Of a stretch of DNA of 64,000 nucleotides, positions 49,451 through 58,349 are shown piece after piece. The translations under genes and the position numbers were made by a program. How positions within the stretch are numbered: position 1 is the first letter of the stretch; each line of letters starts with the position of its first letter. Below the pieces are notes generated by a model, which was not told the origin of the DNA, did no database searches, and worked only from the letters and a program-made list of their open reading frames with translations. The DNA comes from Alcanivoracaceae bacterium. GTDB taxonomy: Bacteria > Pseudomonadota > Gammaproteobacteria > Pseudomonadales > Alcanivoracaceae. Location of the stretch: NCBI GenBank assembly GCA_029210325.1, contig JARGPU010000001.1:72126-136125 (forward strand), given 5' to 3'.

Positions 49451-50884
49451 TCAGTCGTTGAGAATGACAAAGTCAAAGTCCGGATCCCCTCCACCTGGGT
49501 TAGATGCCACCAGTGTCACCACATCCCCACCCGCCAGCGCCACATTTGCCAAGTCTATGGCCACTGAATAATTGTCGCCCGGCTGCGGCACCGCAACGCG
49601 GACATCATAATTGCCCGGCAGCAGGCGCAGATAGGAGGTAATCTCTTGATATTCGAATACCGGAAGGGTCGGGTCCTCATCGCCCACTTCAATGCTCTCC
49701 ACCGTTACCCCAGCAGCCGCAGGTGTAATAAACACAGCTACGGTGCCCGCCAGCGAGGCAGCATGTATGGCCCGCAGGCGAACCTCTGTGGCCACAGGGC
49801 GACGATCGTCCTCACCGAGCAACAAGGCCAAGTCTGCATCGCCAACATCTGGCAGGTCCCCGGCGGCAATTGCGGTGTAATAACTGCCGGACTTTAGTTC
49901 AATGTCGCTAACCTCGATCGGCGCGCCCACAGCACCGGCGCCGTCGGCATTTACCCGAACGACATAATCGGCTGCCGGGTCCAGATCCGGCACGCTGGTT
50001 TCGTTGCGAAAGCCGATGCTGTCAACGATTTCCACATTGTCCAAAGCCAGCTCCACCGAGGAAGCAAATACCTCCGCCGGACCAACACCGGAGGCCGCAT
50101 GAACCACCCGAACCTCTGCTGGCATGCTTTCATCGGCGATAACAAAATCTGCATCGGCATCACCTGTAGATACCAACAACTTGACCGGCGAGCCCGGGCT
50201 GAAACTATCAACCGCGACAATCATCAAGTCAGCACCACCGGGAAGCGCAACTGTTCCTGAGTCAAACACCACCGTGCTGCTGTCGGCCGGTGTAATACGG
50301 ATCCGATAATCACCCGCAGCCACGGTCTGCGGATCGGTGAATTCACGCAAACTAATGGTCAGAGGCGTCGCGCCTGCCAGATCATCTTGAGGAGCGGTGA
50401 GATAAACGCTGACACCTGTAGGCGCGGCATCATCCGCCTTCACGGAGGCATGAACCACTTGCACACGAGTGCTGTCTGCGGCAACTTTTTCACGCATCGT
50501 CTCGACCAGCAGCGGAGCAAACTCCTGGTCCCCAGCACCACCAACGTTGCCCATGGCAACCACAGTGGTAATTCGATCTTTGTTAAGAAGAATATTGGTA
50601 GGTACCAGAACTTCGCTAACAGAATCATCTGGCAATATGCCATCCACCGAAACCGAATAAGTGGCATCACGAACCCGTACCGTTGACGACGCCTCGGAGT
50701 AATTCAACTGCTGCGCTGCCGCTAACGGCCCTCCATTAACGTTCACGTTCACAGCTGGTGCATTACCTGCGGCGTGAACGACCCGTAAATCTGCACTTGA
50801 GAATGAGCTGTCACCACCACAACCGGCCACTAATGCGGCGCTCAGCATGACACCGGCGGAGGCCCATCTTTTCCATACCTTCAT
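49451..50884 (-). CDS. DUF4397 domain lipoprotein
   Basis: A 477-residue predicted lipoprotein (MKVWKRWASAGVMLSAALVAGC, lipidated Cys at about 22). Repeats of about 110-120 residues each begin with a pattern such as LRVVHAAGNAPAVNVNVNG, VRVVHAASGVGPAEVF or LRAIHAASLAGTVAVFI. These are the hallmark of DUF4397, a beta-rich extracellular domain of unknown function. At least three, probably four, copies are present. AGGAG precedes the ATG at 50884. It is followed by a strong terminator and probably transcribed alone from the 134-base gap upstream. Confidence 0.83.
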   Translation of the reverse strand: MKVWKRWASAGVMLSAALVAGCGGDSSFSSADLRVVHAAGNAPAVNVNVNGGPLAAAQQLNYSEASSTVRVRDATYSVSVDGILPDDSVSEVLVPTNILLNKDRITTVVAMGNVGGAGDQEFAPLLVETMREKVAADSTRVQVVHASVKADDAAPTGVSVYLTAPQDDLAGATPLTISLREFTDPQTVAAGDYRIRITPADSSTVVFDSGTVALPGGADLMIVAVDSFSPGSPVKLLVSTGDADADFVIADESMPAEVRVVHAASGVGPAEVFASSVELALDNVEIVDSIGFRNETSVPDLDPAADYVVRVNADGAGAVGAPIEVSDIELKSGSYYTAIAAGDLPDVGDADLALLLGEDDRRPVATEVRLRAIHAASLAGTVAVFITPAAAGVTVESIEVGDEDPTLPVFEYQEITSYLRLLPGNYDVRVAVPQPGDNYSVAIDLANVALAGGDVVTLVASNPGGGDPDFDFVILND

Positions 50885-51018
50885 TGCCGTTCTCCTTTCT
50901 GCTTTGCTGATTGGATGGCGCAATTTCGACCCCGCGGCGTCAATAGCAAGTCAATTGCACGAGCCAAAAAAAATAAAATCCGAAACTGCGAAAAAACCGT
51001 GATCGTAGCGTGAGAAAA

Positions 51019-52230
51019 TCAACTTCGAGCAATTTTTGGAGAATCATCAAAACGGCCCAGCGCCTGAGCGGCAAGCACCCCTTTCAGTATCGAATGACGA
51101 TTCACCAGCGACATGCCGGTGTTACGGAAAAATCGCAAGGCCGGCGAGCGCTGCTCGAACAGCATCTTAAAACCACGCATTGCCGCTACCACTGACACAT
51201 TGTGACCACGACGCCGCCGTTGATAGCGCTGCAACAAAGCCAGCGAAGACCAGTCACGACCGGAATCAATAGCGCGGCAAATTTCCTCTGCAAGCACAGC
51301 CGCATCGAGCAAGCCCAGGTTAATTCCCTGGCCGGCCAATGGATGGACCACGTGAGCGGCATCTCCAATCAATGCAAGCTGCGGGCAAACGTAGTCTCCG
51401 GCATGAAGATCATGAATGGGGAACGCCAGTCGCTGGCCAACCAACTGAAGATCACCCAGCCAGGCTTGGCTGGCCTGTGTCACGGTCCGGGAAAAAGTTT
51501 CCGGGCTCTGCTCCATCAACTCTGCGGCACGATCCGGCCATAGTGACCACACCAGCGAGCACTGATGGCCATCTCCGTACAACGGCAACAAGGCAAGAGG
51601 ACCACTGTCGAGGAACGCCTGTCGAGCACAATTTTCATGGGGCGCAGCACTATGCAAGGTGGCAACAACCGCAACATGACCGGTATCCCGAGAAGGTGCG
51701 ATAATGCCAGCAGCACTGCGCACCATTGAGCGGGCGCCATCGGCTCCAACGAGCAAACGGCAGTCAATGAACTGCCCATCTGCCAACTCAACTCGCCACC
51801 CCTGCTCAGCGCGGCTGACACTGGCAACTCTGCAGTCACTACGCCAATCAACACGGCAAGCGTCACGACAGAAATCAAAAATTGCCGCAACCACGCTGTC
51901 ATTCTCTACCAACGTACCGAGGTGACTGGCAGCGGCATCAGCAGCACTAAAGTGCACCTCGCCAGTGCCATCGCCATCACGCACTTCCATCTTGTCATAG
52001 GGCTGCAAACGAGGCGCTGGCATGTTCTTCCAGGCGCCTACTGAACGCAGCAAACGCTCGCTGGTTTCCGTCAGCGCCGAAACTCGTGCTGCAGGCGCCC
52101 CCGTTGGCATTTTTGGTTCCGGTGCGCCGTCAAGCAGAATAATATCCAATGATTGCTCGGCAAGAGCAGCTGCCAGCATTCCGCCAGCCATGCCACCACC
52201 CACAATGACAATATCAACACTATGCGGCAC
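51019..52230 (-). CDS. UbiH/UbiF/VisC-type FAD ubiquinone hydroxylase
   Basis: A 403-residue flavoprotein monooxygenase of ubiquinone synthesis. The dinucleotide-binding VDIVIVGGGMAGGMLAAAL, the LLVGADGARSMVR segment (DG motif) and IGDAAHVVHPLAGQGINLG (GD motif, about 287-305) are intact. The N-terminal RVSALTETSERLLRSVGAW and GTLVEN are closest to UbiI/VisC (C5 hydroxylase), but UbiF/UbiH cannot be excluded. The GTG start overlaps the pepP stop by 11 bases. Pseudomonas has two such genes after pepP; only one is present here. Confidence 0.88.
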   Translation of the reverse strand: MPHSVDIVIVGGGMAGGMLAAALAEQSLDIILLDGAPEPKMPTGAPAARVSALTETSERLLRSVGAWKNMPAPRLQPYDKMEVRDGDGTGEVHFSAADAAASHLGTLVENDSVVAAIFDFCRDACRVDWRSDCRVASVSRAEQGWRVELADGQFIDCRLLVGADGARSMVRSAAGIIAPSRDTGHVAVVATLHSAAPHENCARQAFLDSGPLALLPLYGDGHQCSLVWSLWPDRAAELMEQSPETFSRTVTQASQAWLGDLQLVGQRLAFPIHDLHAGDYVCPQLALIGDAAHVVHPLAGQGINLGLLDAAVLAEEICRAIDSGRDWSSLALLQRYQRRRRGHNVSVVAAMRGFKMLFEQRSPALRFFRNTGMSLVNRHSILKGVLAAQALGRFDDSPKIARS

Positions 52231-53545
52231 GGCGTTTTTTCTTCATCAACTTTTCAATTTCCTTCACAGACTTGGGCACGCCATCGGTGAAAACTTCACA
52301 CCCCTTGCGCGTCACCGCCACATCATCCTCGATACGAACGCCGATGCCGCGCCATTTGCTGGCAACACTGCTATCGTCAGGCGCGATATATATTCCCGGC
52401 TCCACCGTCATCACCATGCCCGGCTCCAGAACTCGCCACTCGTCGTGCACCTTGTAGTCACCAACATCATGCACATCAAGGCCAAGCCAGTGCCCGGTGC
52501 GGTGCATATAAAAACGACGATACGCCTCTGTTTCAATCAATTCGCTTACTTCGCCCTTGAGCAAGCCAAGATCTTTCATTCCCTGGGTAAGCACCTGCAC
52601 GGCAGCTTCATGGGGGCTGTTCCAATGTTTCCCCGGCCTCACCTGCTCGATAGCCGCCAACTGCGAGGCAAGTACCACCTCATAAACGGCCTGCTGTTCA
52701 GCTGAAAACGTTCCATTCACCGGGAAGGTACGGGTGATATCCGAGGCATAGCAGTGGAACTCAGCGCCAGCATCAACCAGCACTAGATCACCGTCTTTGA
52801 GCTTCTGGTTGTTATCCACATAATGAAGAATGCAGCCATTGTGCCCGCCACCGACAATGCTCGGATAGGCCGGCGCGCGCGCGCCCTGACGCATAAACTC
52901 GTGCAGGTACTCTGCCTCTAGCTGATATTCGTACATACCCGGCTCAACCACCTGCATGGCACGAATATGGGCCGCCGCGGCAATTTCACCGGCGCGACGC
53001 ATGACTTTCATTTCAAGGGCGCTTTTAAATAGACGTTGGTCGTGCAGAAAGTGGTTCAGGGCAAGAAACTCACCCGGCGGATGGGCGCCACTGCGCACTT
53101 TGGCGCGGATGCTATTCACCCAGCTCATTACCTGACGATCAAATTCCGGTTCTCGGCCCATGTCGTAGTAAACACGATCACGACCCTCAATAAGTCCGGG
53201 CAGGATTTCATCAATGTCGGAGATTGGAAAAGCATCGTCGGCGCCGAAGTCCTTTACCGCACCCTCCGGCCCTCTGCGATAGCCATGCCAGGTTTCCATT
53301 TCCCGATCTCGCTCGCGGCAGAACATGACAAACTCGCCATGCTCACGACCAGGAATCAGCGCCATCACGGCCTCGGGCTCAGGAAAACCGGACAGGTACC
53401 AGAAGTCGCTGTCCTGACGGTAGGCATGGTCGATGTCGCGATTGCGGCGCCGCTCCGGGGCCGCCGGCAAAATCACGATGCTGTTTTCTTCCATGTTATC
53501 CATCAGCTCACGCCGACGACGGGTGAATTCCTGGCGGGAAATCAT
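52220..53545 (-). CDS. pepP: Xaa-Pro aminopeptidase P
   Basis: A 441-residue dinuclear metalloaminopeptidase that removes N-terminal residues preceding proline. Metal ligands are seen in VDAGAEFHCYASDITRTFP (two Asp), HRTGHWLGLDVHD (His), TVEPGIYI (Glu) and RIEDDV (Glu). The N-terminal TRRRRELMDNMEENSIVIL domain is typical of PepP. It lies between ygfB and the ubiquinone hydroxylase, the conserved ygfB-pepP-ubiH/ubiI arrangement. Confidence 0.96.
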   Translation of the reverse strand: MISRQEFTRRRRELMDNMEENSIVILPAAPERRRNRDIDHAYRQDSDFWYLSGFPEPEAVMALIPGREHGEFVMFCRERDREMETWHGYRRGPEGAVKDFGADDAFPISDIDEILPGLIEGRDRVYYDMGREPEFDRQVMSWVNSIRAKVRSGAHPPGEFLALNHFLHDQRLFKSALEMKVMRRAGEIAAAAHIRAMQVVEPGMYEYQLEAEYLHEFMRQGARAPAYPSIVGGGHNGCILHYVDNNQKLKDGDLVLVDAGAEFHCYASDITRTFPVNGTFSAEQQAVYEVVLASQLAAIEQVRPGKHWNSPHEAAVQVLTQGMKDLGLLKGEVSELIETEAYRRFYMHRTGHWLGLDVHDVGDYKVHDEWRVLEPGMVMTVEPGIYIAPDDSSVASKWRGIGVRIEDDVAVTRKGCEVFTDGVPKSVKEIEKLMKKKRRAA

Positions 53546-53555
53546 TGTCTCTACC

Positions 53556-54140
53556 TCAATGCTTGGTAACAGGGCCTTCGCTCTTGGCCGGCACTCTCGC
53601 TTTAAGCTGCCATTCAGTGAACACCATCAGCGCTGCCATGCGGCAATGCTCCGTCACTTGAGACAACAGGGCTTCTTCTTCCTCTCCGTCGCCATCCGGC
53701 ACATCTACCTGACTAACCGCTGCGAGATCGGCAATCGCTTCCTGTAAGGACGGCGCCAGCTGTGCATCCTTGACCCCGGCCGAACCGGTGCCAAAGCCTG
53801 TCAGGAAGCCCTCACACCACTGCCCCAGAGCGGCCACCCGCAGGGCCAGCTCCTCATCGTCATCCGGCAGCAGCAGAGCCAGATCCAGCCCGTCGCCATC
53901 AAACGCAGATACCGCCTGATCGCGCAACCCGACCAGCAAATCGGCTGCCCGCGCCGGCCAGCTGTCGGTTAGGTCCACGTGGCTGGCCAGCACGCCGAGC
54001 AATTCCGGTGCTTCGGTCTCAATGCCGGTGCTGAGCAGGCCACATATAACGCCATGCAGCTCGGATGGGCTGTGGCGAACACCGGCATGGCTAAGCGCCT
54101 CAGCCAGTGGTTGAAACAGGTCGCTATCGGTATCAGTCAT
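53556..54140 (-). CDS. ygfB: UPF0149 family protein YgfB
   Basis: A 194-residue acidic helical protein. LSHAGVRHSPSELHGVICGLL and the QWCEGFLTGFG motif (about 105-115) are signatures of the YgfB/UPF0149 family, and the C-terminus is rich in Glu. In P. aeruginosa YgfB modulates expression of autolysin-linked genes; other members are uncharacterised. The ATG at 54140 is preferred over an in-frame GTG two codons earlier. It is 10 bases upstream of pepP and divergent from the ZapB-like gene. Confidence 0.92.
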   Translation of the reverse strand: MTDTDSDLFQPLAEALSHAGVRHSPSELHGVICGLLSTGIETEAPELLGVLASHVDLTDSWPARAADLLVGLRDQAVSAFDGDGLDLALLLPDDDEELALRVAALGQWCEGFLTGFGTGSAGVKDAQLAPSLQEAIADLAAVSQVDVPDGDGEEEEALLSQVTEHCRMAALMVFTEWQLKARVPAKSEGPVTKH

Positions 54141-54292
54141 GATCACACTTGATAAGAAATGTTGAAAAGGTCGCTAACTGTCTGGCGGCAAAGCAGAATC
54201 CGCGTTGACCGGCCGCAGACGCGTGTCTATAGTCTGAGGTCAGGGGATTCTCCGCAGGATAATAACCATAGGCGAACAGTTTGCCATTTGCC

Positions 54293-54505
54293 ATGACCAC
54301 GGAACAGCAGCTTCAACAACTTGAGCAACGTATCGAGGAACTGGTTAGCATCAGTGCCCGGTTGCGCCGTGAGAATCAGGCCATGCAGGTGCGTGAGCAC
54401 AAGCTGATGGAGGAACGCGCCGAACTCCTGAAAAAAAATGATGCCGCCAAGTCCAAGGTCGAGGCGATCATTTCCCGACTGAAATCACTGGAGCAGGAGC
54501 CATGA
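54293..54505 (+). CDS. TIGR02449 (ZapB-like) coiled-coil protein
   Basis: A 70-residue protein that is almost entirely one coiled coil (LQQLEQRIEELVSISARLR onward, with heptad Leu/Ile). It belongs to the short family found upstream of zapA in pseudomonads and relatives, and is similar in design to the division protein ZapB. It probably acts with ZapA at the FtsZ ring (inference from position and fold). It overlaps zapA by 4 bases. A TTG four codons upstream is an alternative start. Confidence 0.85.
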   Translation: MTTEQQLQQLEQRIEELVSISARLRRENQAMQVREHKLMEERAELLKKNDAAKSKVEAIISRLKSLEQEP

Positions 54506-54801
54506 GCGAACCGTCTTCAGTGCTGGTCCATTTGCTCGACAAGGAATTCCGCGTTGCCTGCCCAGCAGAGGAAAAGGAAAACCTTATTCGTGCTGCCCGC
54601 CACCTTGACGAAAAGATGCGTGAGGTGCGCTCCTCCAATGTGCTGGGACTTGAGCGAATTGCTGTGATGGCAGCCCTGAATCTGGCCCATGACCTCCTGC
54701 TTGCCAAAGGCGAGCTGTCCCAGCAGCAAAATGGTGGCGACCGCGTCGGACGCCTGCTCGATCGTGTAGAGGCGGAACTGGCGGCGCTGCGCGATATCTG
54801 A
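54502..54801 (+). CDS. zapA: Cell division protein ZapA
   Basis: A 99-residue FtsZ-ring stabiliser. SVLVHLLDKEFRVACPAEEKENL forms the N-terminal beta-hairpin domain, followed by AARHLDEKMREVR and the LERIAVMAALNLAHDLL helix that builds the tetrameric coiled coil. Its ATG overlaps the previous gene's stop, and the 6S RNA gene follows directly, as in E. coli (zapA-ssrS-ygfA). Confidence 0.95.
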   Translation: MSEPSSVLVHLLDKEFRVACPAEEKENLIRAARHLDEKMREVRSSNVLGLERIAVMAALNLAHDLLLAKGELSQQQNGGDRVGRLLDRVEAELAALRDI

Positions 54802-54856
54802 TTTCGGCCCACCCGGACAGCTCTCAATCTGCAAACGACTGCGCTATACTGGAGCT

Positions 54857-55042
54857 GGTGTTCTCTGGTGTGTGCGCCAGCCAGGCTATGTCCCTGAGCC
54901 GATGCTTTATCCCCCGGGGACGAATATGGTGGCACTGTGTGCATGTCCGCTACGGCGGAAAGCCTGACGTTCCACTTGCCGTCTCCACCTTGAACCCTTG
55001 GGTTCAAGGACCAGGCCGGCAGCGGCTCTACCGGAGAGCACC
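54857..55042 (+). ncRNA. ssrS: 6S RNA
   Basis: A 186-base RNA that binds sigma-70 RNA polymerase in stationary phase. The 5' end GGTGTTCTCTGG pairs fully (with two G-U pairs) with the 3' end CCGGAGAGCACC. Conserved blocks include GTCCCTGAGCCGAT and CCTTGAACCCTTGGGTTCAAGG, the terminal hairpin (in two arms). TATACT at 54845-54850 is a suitable -10, placing the start near 54857. Location between zapA and the cyclo-ligase gene matches the established ssrS locus. The cyclo-ligase mRNA is probably processed from the same transcript. Confidence 0.95.
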
Positions 55043-55088
55043 TTTAATTCTTCAGCGTCGGGCCGGACGCCCGAAAGCAGGTTTCCCG

Positions 55089-55673
55089 ATGGCTCTGTCC
55101 GCCGCCGAGCAGCAACGACGTCAGCAGTTGCGGCGAGACATGCGCCGTCGCCGGCGAGCCCTCTCTCCCTCAGAACAGCTAGCCGCCTCCAATCGGCTGG
55201 CACGCAATCTTTCCAGCCTGTTAATGATTCGTCGGGCGCGCAGGATCGGTGTCTATCTGGCCTGTGATGGTGAGCTTGATCCACTGCCCGCATTGCTGAC
55301 CTCGGATAACCCGCCTCGCACCTTGTACTTGCCTGTTCTGCCCCGGCATGCGGATGCGGCCCTGCACTTCGCTCCTTGGACGCCGGGAGAAGAGCTTATC
55401 GCTAACCGCTATGAAATTGGTGAACCGACCCTGAAGGGCAAAAGCCTTACCCCGCTATGGAGCCTGGATGTACTGCTAATGCCATTGGTAGCTTTTGACC
55501 CGGCGGGAAACCGGCTGGGAATGGGCGCAGGGTTCTACGACCGGGCGTTGGCTAATTTGATGCGCCAGCCCAAAAAGCCCCACCTGATTGGCGTGGCTCA
55601 TGCTTTTCAAAAAGTTGATGTACTTCCTGCCGCGCCCTGGGATCAACCTCTGGACGGTGTGATTACCGACTAA
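55089..55673 (+). CDS. fthC: 5-formyltetrahydrofolate cyclo-ligase
   Basis: A 194-residue enzyme (YgfA) that converts 5-formyl-THF to 5,10-methenyl-THF. The basic N-terminus QQLRRDMRRRRRALSP is typical. VYLACDGELDPLPAL, VLLMPLVAFDPAGNRLGMGAGFYD (two parts) and the final LDGVITD are family motifs. The open frame continues upstream into the 6S RNA, but the ATG at 55089 gives the normal size. Its 3' end overlaps an antisense small gene by 11 bases. Confidence 0.94.
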   Translation: MALSAAEQQRRQQLRRDMRRRRRALSPSEQLAASNRLARNLSSLLMIRRARRIGVYLACDGELDPLPALLTSDNPPRTLYLPVLPRHADAALHFAPWTPGEELIANRYEIGEPTLKGKSLTPLWSLDVLLMPLVAFDPAGNRLGMGAGFYDRALANLMRQPKKPHLIGVAHAFQKVDVLPAAPWDQPLDGVITD

Positions 55674-55809
55674 CAATCGGCCCGAACTGCCCACCCGCCA
55701 GAGAGTCTATCTTGCCTTCCCCGCTGCCATGGCTAATGGCGCTAAACAGCACCCCAGCAGCGAACAGTACGGCCAGAATCAGCAGTGCGTCCGGCTTCTT
55801 ATTCTTCAT
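55663..55809 (-). CDS. 48-residue single-helix membrane protein
   Basis: A short gene reading MKNKKPDALLILAVLFAAG then VLFSAISHGSGEG and ending GPIVSR. It has a basic cytoplasmic tip, one transmembrane helix (about 8-25) and a Gly-rich tail. Codon usage is like that of its neighbours and the frame is closed by TAA. I recall short proteins of the form M(K/N)xKxPDxLLILAV in pseudomonads and relatives, which supports a real gene, but no function is known to me. The ribosome site is weak (GGGG). It overlaps the end of fthC tail-to-tail by 11 bases. Confidence 0.7.
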   Translation of the reverse strand: MKNKKPDALLILAVLFAAGVLFSAISHGSGEGKIDSLAGGQFGPIVSR

Positions 55810-56006
55810 GATCTGCAACCCCAAACGAAACATCAAAAATCCACAAGGACAGCAACAGTAGCCCGTGGATTGTTTACAAACCGAGAATCAGTTCAAAATT
55901 TGAACAGTTTTCTACGAAGTGTCAACAGCTTAGCGATCAAATCAGGAATGTTTGATTAACTTCTGTGGATAACTGTACGGATGGACAGCCACCCACAGAT
56001 GGCAGG
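55810..56006. other. Intergenic region with one consensus DnaA box
   Basis: A 197-base AT-richer stretch between ilvA (minus strand, ending here) and the 48-residue gene, whose promoter it must hold. It contains one perfect TTATCCACA (minus strand, 55972-55964). A single box does not indicate an origin. Nothing else was recognised. Confidence 0.5.
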
Positions 56007-57539
56007 TCAGACCAGGAAACGCTGGTAAGCCGGGTTCTCCGACTCATCCACCATCGGATAGGGTATCTGCTTCAGATCTGCTCGCAACGCACTCTGCTCG
56101 CCGGCCCGCACATGGAAGCCAACCAGCACACGGCCATAGGCAGCACCATGATTACGATAGTGGAACAGGCTGATATTCCAGCGGCCCCCAAGAGCCAGCA
56201 AAAATGCCATCAGTGCGCCCGGGCGCTCGGGAAACTCAACCCGGAACAGCAACTCGGCCAAGTCGTTGCGCGGTGAAGGACCGCCAACCATGTGACGGAT
56301 ATGTAGCTTGGCCATTTCGTTGCCGGTCATATCCTCTACCGGATAACCCTTATCCCGCAGGGTCTCCAGCAGGGGCAGCAGATCCGCACCACCGGGCCGA
56401 GTCTGCACGCCGACAAAAATATTGGCCTGCTGCGGATCGTTGTAGCGGTAATTGAACTCGGTCACTGCCCGCTTGCCGATCGCCTGACAAAACTGCCGAA
56501 AAGCCCCGGGACGCTCAGGAATGGTCACTGCCAGAATCGCTTCGCGCTGCTCGCCCAGCTCGGCCCGCTCGGAAATATGCCGCAACCGATCAAAGTTAAC
56601 ATTGGCACCGCTCTGAATAGCGATCAGGGTTTTCCCTTCAGCGCCATGCTTTGCCACCCAGTTCTTCAATCCTGCCAGCGCCAGCGCGCCGGCCGGCTCA
56701 GTGACTGCGCGGGTATCTTCAAAGGTATCTTTGATGGCGGCACAGATCTCATCGGTATTAGCAGTGATGACCTCATCGCAATAATGCTTCAGCACCCGAA
56801 AGTTTTCCTTGCCAATCTGTTTGACGGCAACGCCATCAGCAAACAGGCCCACTTCCTTGAGCACTTCACGGCGACCCTTTTCCATCGCCACTTTCAGGCA
56901 GGCGGCGTCCTCAGGCTCAACACCGACGATGCGCACATCGGGGCGTAGATACTTGACCCAGGCCGCCACCCCGGCCGCCAGACCGCCGCCGCCCACCGGA
57001 ATAAAAATGGCGTCCAGCGGACCACCATGCTGGCGCAGGATTTCCATGCCAACAGTGCCCTGCCCGGCGATCACATCGGGATCATCGTATGGATGGACGA
57101 AGGTCAGACCTTCTTTCTCTTCGAGCTCACGGGCATGCAGCAGGGCATCATCGAAAGCATCGCCATGCAACACCACCCTGGCACCATGATTGCGCACCGC
57201 CCGAACCTTGATCTCCGGCGTGGTGCGCGGCATGACAATCACCGCGCGAATACCCAGATGCTTGGCCCCCAGCGCCATACCCTGGGCATGATTGCCCGCG
57301 GAAGCACAGATCACTCCACGAGCGAGCTGCTCTTCATTGAGCAGGGCCATACGGTTGTAAGCACCCCGGCATTTAAACGAATACACCGGTTGCAGATCTT
57401 CCCGCTTGAGCCATACCGTATTACCAAGCCGCTTGGACAACAGCGGGGCAGCATGAATGGGTGTTTCGACGGCAACGTCGTAAACACGGGCTTCAAGAAT
57501 ACGACGCACATACTGGTCAAGCAGCGAACGATCAGACAT
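56007..57539 (-). CDS. ilvA: Threonine ammonia-lyase, biosynthetic
   Basis: A 510-residue PLP enzyme that converts threonine to 2-oxobutanoate for isoleucine. The PLP lysine lies in YSFKCRGAYNRM (about 53-64), with ASAGNHAQGMA and the glycine loop VGGGGLAAGVAA following. Two C-terminal ACT-like regulatory domains (about 330-510, LAVTIPERPGAF and FRVEFPERPGAL) are the feedback sites for isoleucine and valine. The ATG at 57539 is the family start. It is divergent from rpiA, the same pairing as in Pseudomonas. Confidence 0.96.
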   Translation of the reverse strand: MSDRSLLDQYVRRILEARVYDVAVETPIHAAPLLSKRLGNTVWLKREDLQPVYSFKCRGAYNRMALLNEEQLARGVICASAGNHAQGMALGAKHLGIRAVIVMPRTTPEIKVRAVRNHGARVVLHGDAFDDALLHARELEEKEGLTFVHPYDDPDVIAGQGTVGMEILRQHGGPLDAIFIPVGGGGLAAGVAAWVKYLRPDVRIVGVEPEDAACLKVAMEKGRREVLKEVGLFADGVAVKQIGKENFRVLKHYCDEVITANTDEICAAIKDTFEDTRAVTEPAGALALAGLKNWVAKHGAEGKTLIAIQSGANVNFDRLRHISERAELGEQREAILAVTIPERPGAFRQFCQAIGKRAVTEFNYRYNDPQQANIFVGVQTRPGGADLLPLLETLRDKGYPVEDMTGNEMAKLHIRHMVGGPSPRNDLAELLFRVEFPERPGALMAFLLALGGRWNISLFHYRNHGAAYGRVLVGFHVRAGEQSALRADLKQIPYPMVDESENPAYQRFLV

Positions 57540-57637
57540 GGTAGTTCCGGCACAGATAATCTCAGGATGGTACGCAGGCAAGCGGCAAAACGCTATGGAT
57601 GAGCCTATAATCACTGCCTTCGATTGGGGAGCGGACC

Positions 57638-58291
57638 ATGGACAAAGAAGCACTGAAGAAGGCGGTGGCGGAAGCAGCACTCGGCTATGTACAGGCCGAC
57701 ACCATCGTCGGCGTCGGCACCGGCAGTACCGCTAACTACTTTATTGATGCGCTGGCCAGCATCAAAAACGAGATTCGCGGCGCAGTCGCCAGCAGCGAAG
57801 CCTCTGCGAAGCGGCTCAAGTCCCATGGCATTCGCCTGTTCGGCCTGAATGAGGTGGACCAGATTCCGGTCTATGTGGATGGCGCAGACGAGGTCAACTT
57901 GCACCGCGAGATGATTAAAGGCGGTGGCGGTGCCCTGACCAGGGAAAAAATCGTTGCTGCAGTGGCAGAAAAATTTATCTGCATCGTCGACGAGTCGAAA
58001 CAAGTAAAAATGCTTGGCCAGTTTCCATTGCCGGTGGAAGTGATCCCCATGGCGCGGGGCTATGTTGGTCGCAAGTTGACCGCAATGGGTGGCCGTCCGC
58101 AGTACCGTGAGGGCTTTGTTACCGATAACGGTAACTTCATCCTCGATGTCTATAATCTGGATATCTCACGACCGATCAAGCTTGAGGAACAGCTCAACAA
58201 TATCGTTGGTGTGGTCACCAACGGATTGTTCGCCCGCCGCCCCGCAGATGTCGTACTGATGGGAACATCACGCGGCGTGGAGAGCCATTGA
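57638..58291 (+). CDS. rpiA: Ribose-5-phosphate isomerase A
   Basis: A 217-residue enzyme interconverting ribose 5-phosphate and ribulose 5-phosphate. [13 protein letters not shown], the catalytic YVDGADEVN loop, and [14 protein letters not shown] with the active-site Lys are clear. The 98-base gap to divergent ilvA carries both promoters. The flavin reductase-like gene follows after 58 bases. Confidence 0.96.
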   Translation: MDKEALKKAVAEAALGYVQADTIVGVGTGSTANYFIDALASIKNEIRGAVASSEASAKRLKSHGIRLFGLNEVDQIPVYVDGADEVNLHREMIKGGGGALTREKIVAAVAEKFICIVDESKQVKMLGQFPLPVEVIPMARGYVGRKLTAMGGRPQYREGFVTDNGNFILDVYNLDISRPIKLEEQLNNIVGVVTNGLFARRPADVVLMGTSRGVESH

Positions 58292-58349
58292 CGCGGGCTG
58301 CCACTGTCGAATTGATGCCAGCAAAACTACTGCTCCAGGAGAGTGGCCG

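Noticed and set aside
54141-54292. A small RNA or extra gene in the ygfB/ZapB-like divergent gap
   Set aside because: No conserved hairpin or coding frame was seen; it is most likely just the two promoters.
54858-55088. A 77-codon N-terminal extension of the formyl-THF cyclo-ligase
   Set aside because: It runs through the 6S RNA, lacks family similarity, and the ATG at 55089 gives the normal enzyme length.
55964-55972. A perfect DnaA box as a sign of a replication origin
   Set aside because: Only one box is present, with no cluster, AT-rich unwinding element, dnaA/dnaN or gid genes nearby.
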